This document shows, one piece after another, positions 51,538 to 53,216 of a stretch of 53,216 nucleotides of DNA. Positions within the stretch are counted from its first letter, which is position 1. Each line of letters starts with the position of its first letter. The notes below the pieces were generated by a model. The model worked only from the letters and a program-made list of their open reading frames with translations, did no database searches and was not told where the DNA came from. The stretch covers positions 1 to 53,216 of the forward strand of contig NZ_JARVRF010000012.1 of NCBI RefSeq assembly GCF_030209835.1. Direction: 5' to 3'. The position numbers and the translations under genes are program-made. Source of the DNA: Arthrobacter sp. efr-133-R2A-120. Lineage in GTDB: Bacteria > Actinomycetota > Actinomycetes > Actinomycetales > Micrococcaceae.

Positions 51538-53216
51538 TCATATTTGGAAGTAGTGGTTTCTTCGGGGTTTCCGGTCCGGGTCGATGTGGGGTGGCGGGAT
51601 GAACCAGGGCACGCCTGTTTGGACTTGGATGCGCCAGTCTTCCTTGTGGATCAGGTGATGGTGGTGGCTGCAGAGCAGCGTGCCGTTGGCGGCGCTGGTG
51701 GGTCCGCCGCGGGACCAGTACTCGATGTGGTGGGCCTCGCACCACGGGGCCGGCATGGTGCACCCGGGGAAGGCGCAGCCCTTGTCCCGCGCGGTGATGG
51801 CTTTGCGCAGGTGCGGCGGGAAGATCCTTGAGGCCCGGCCGATGTCCAGGACCTGGCCCTCGCCGCCCAGGACCACGGGGATGATGTCCGCGTCGCAGGC
51901 GAGTCTGCGCAACGTGGCTGCCGGGACGGGCCCGGTGAACGTGAACGACCCGGTGCTGCTGCCTTGCCGGGGGCGGTTGAACAATGCGGGCTGTCCGGGG
52001 GAAGGTGGCCCGGAGGGTGAAGACTGCCCGAAGGGTGAAGGTTGTCCGGCCTGTGAAGCTTGCCCGGGCTGGGGATGCCGGTGGTCGTGGGGGAAGAGGT
52101 CGCGGTGGTTGATGGTGGCCAGGATCTGCGGGCGGTGCCCGCCCGCGGCGGGCAGGGACCCTGTGGCCAGGGCGAGCCGGCAGGCGCCGACCAGACCGTC
52201 CAGCAGCTTCTGCGCCCTCGACCGCCGCTCCAGCGCCCCGGCACTCTCGGACGAATCGCCGGACGGTGACGGATCTACGCATGGTTCGCCGGATGCCTCG
52301 GCGGATGCCTTGCCGCATGCTTCCGCGCAGGCAGGAACCGCGCTGACCTGACCGGCGCCCTGGGCTGCTGTGCTGCGGGTGCGGGGGTTGGCAGCGGTGT
52401 TCATGACCGTGAGCAGGTGCTCGTATTGCTCGGTGGTGGCGAAGATCTCCACGTGTTGGAGCCCGTGCTTGGGGCGGCGCAGGAACGCTCCTTGGTGGTG
52501 GCGCAGGGATTCTTCGGACGGTTCCGGGCCGTCCTGGTCGATCGCGTCGACCCAGCGCCGCGCCAACCTGGCCAGGAAGTCCTGGTCGTTTTCCTCCGCG
52601 GTGCGGACCAGGGCGTGTTCCATCTCCGCGGCCTTCTCCGGGCCGCACAGCGGTCGGACCTTCGCCACGGCCGTCGTGATGATCCCGGCCGGGCGGGACC
52701 CGATCACGCCGGACGCCAGCGCCGCGGCGGTTTCCTCATGCCGGGCAGGGACCGTTTCTCCGGTCAGGCCGCGGCCCGGCAGCAACTCCCGGGCCAGCGC
52801 AAGCCGGCGGCCGGCCTCGGCGGTACTGATCCGCAGCAACGACCGCAGGTGCTCGGCTGTGGACCTGAACTCCCCGCCCCGGCCGCTTCCAGCCTGCGCG
52901 GAGCCGGCGGCGCCATCCTGCCCGGAGCCGGCGGCACCATCCTGCGTGTCCGTGGGGGCTGGCGTGGTCCCGGACGTCCAGCCCGCGCCGGAGCCGGTCT
53001 CCGCATCGGCAGCCCAGCCTGTCGTCCAGCCCGTGGTCCGGCCCGGCCCGGCGGCGGGTTCTTCGTTACGGGCCCGGTCCAGCCCTGCGGCGGCGAGCAG
53101 TTGGAGATAATCCATGGTGCGGGAGAGTGTCTCCACCCCGGACGCGAACGCGACGGCCTCCTGGAAACCCAGCCGTCCGACGTCGTCGGCCGCCTTGCCG
53201 GCCAGCGACCTCACTG
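51538..53216 (-). CDS. DUF222-HNH (13E12-type) nuclease-like protein, cut by the window edge
   Basis: At least 558 residues; the true start is probably beyond 53216. The DUF222 domain (about 110-290) has LRSLLRISTAEAGRRLALARELLPGR and a later LLDGLVGACRLALATGSLP. The HNH site near the C-terminus reads RDKGCAFPGCTMPAPWCEAHHIEYWSRGGPTSAANGTLLCSHHHHLIHKEDW, with zinc Cys pairs and catalytic His residues. Such genes are multi-copy in actinobacteria, are often associated with mobile or recombining regions, and have unknown biological roles. Two low-complexity inserts (GAAGSGQD-type and GQPSPF-type hexamers) interrupt it. Confidence 0.85.
   Translation of the reverse strand, partial: VRSLAGKAADDVGRLGFQEAVAFASGVETLSRTMDYLQLLAAAGLDRARNEEPAAGPGRTTGWTTGWAADAETGSGAGWTSGTTPAPTDTQDGAAGSGQDGAAGSAQAGSGRGGEFRSTAEHLRSLLRISTAEAGRRLALARELLPGRGLTGETVPARHEETAAALASGVIGSRPAGIITTAVAKVRPLCGPEKAAEMEHALVRTAEENDQDFLARLARRWVDAIDQDGPEPSEESLRHHQGAFLRRPKHGLQHVEIFATTEQYEHLLTVMNTAANPRTRSTAAQGAGQVSAVPACAEACGKASAEASGEPCVDPSPSGDSSESAGALERRSRAQKLLDGLVGACRLALATGSLPAAGGHRPQILATINHRDLFPHDHRHPQPGQASQAGQPSPFGQSSPSGPPSPGQPALFNRPRQGSSTGSFTFTGPVPAATLRRLACDADIIPVVLGGEGQVLDIGRASRIFPPHLRKAITARDKGCAFPGCTMPAPWCEAHHIEYWSRGGPTSAANGTLLCSHHHHLIHKEDWRIQVQTGVPWFIPPPHIDPDRKPRRNHYFQI
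51991..52080. repeat. Intragenic 18-bp tandem repeat in the DUF222-HNH gene
   Basis: Five 18-base units beginning near 51991, 52009, 52027, 52045 and 52063 share a CCCG-rNNGGTGAAG-type core. They encode six-residue units such as GQASQA, GQPSPF, GQSSPS and GPPSPG. The number of units is likely to vary between strains. Confidence 0.6.

Noticed and set aside
51506..52648. Second frame over the DUF222-HNH gene
   Set aside because: Pro/Arg-rich out-of-frame reading of repeat DNA; the HNH motif is only in the other frame.

Overview
The window comes from a high-GC actinobacterium, most likely a Micrococcaceae member of the Arthrobacter / Pseudarthrobacter / Paenarthrobacter group. The support is the gene content (CtaF-type cytochrome oxidase subunit 4, diheme QcrC, DUF3043, DUF3054, DUF3097, a DUF222-HNH protein, CIRCE-controlled hrcA-dnaJ), frequent GTG and TTG starts, and several genes whose -10 box lies exactly where transcription would begin on the start codon. 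Most of the window is chromosomal core. The assignment rests on reading translated products; no database search was possible.

Layout. 1-4.7 kb: a decayed ABC permease end, a LysE-type exporter, an LCP cell-wall ligase, two VOC proteins, a DUF3054 membrane protein and a stand-alone Lrp/AsnC ligand-binding domain. 4.7-14.7 kb: trpD, then the aerobic respiratory genes ctaE-qcrC-qcrA-qcrB on the plus strand and ctaC-ctaD-ctaF on the minus strand. Between these two arms sit a GntR/HutC regulator and ptsH, sharing a perfect GGTCTAGACC palindrome like the DasR operator. 14.9-18.8 kb: an A-type Fe-S carrier (erpA), an M20 dipeptidase, DUF3043 and pyrD. 18.8-22.6 kb: a large flavoprotein and two tandem alpha/beta hydrolases. 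22.7-33.8 kb: uppS, recO, leuA (with a probable leaderless leader peptide), an M13 peptidase, a second LCP protein, then era, a CNNM/CBS protein, ybeY and phoH in one overlapping operon. 34-43.6 kb: a GerMN lipoprotein, rsmE, dnaJ, hrcA, DUF3097, DUF4870, hemW, lepA and a PemK-like orphan. 43.8-53.2 kb: rpsT, an accessory cassette, holA, comEC, comEA and a DUF222-HNH gene cut by the window edge.

The most interesting region is the cassette at about 44.1-47.4 kb. It lies between rpsT and holA, which I believe are close neighbours in many relatives. It is visibly poorer in GC than the rest and is transcribed as one tight minus-strand operon. It encodes a ~465-residue multi-span membrane protein, a short stand-alone ABC ATPase that appears to start at CTG, a SpoIIM/DUF95-like membrane protein and another small membrane protein. 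This set matches the maturation and export genes of circular or leaderless bacteriocins. Directly upstream is a tiny gene with a good ribosome binding site. A second frame over the same stretch ends in a cationic, tryptophan-rich tail (FGLAKKWALKQFVAW), typical of such peptides. A single-base shift in an A-run would join the two frames. Three ~21-bp repeats resembling an IS21-family end lie about 140 bp further out. I propose an undescribed actinobacterial peptide-bacteriocin system whose structural gene is either frameshifted or read through a frameshift.

In the rest of the window the genes mostly act in core functions: the bc1-aa3 supercomplex (cta/qcr), sugar PTS signalling (ptsH with a DasR-like regulator), ribosome and membrane maintenance (era, ybeY, lepA, rsmE, rpsT), heat shock (hrcA-dnaJ), cell wall (uppS, two LCP ligases) and DNA uptake (comEA, comEC).
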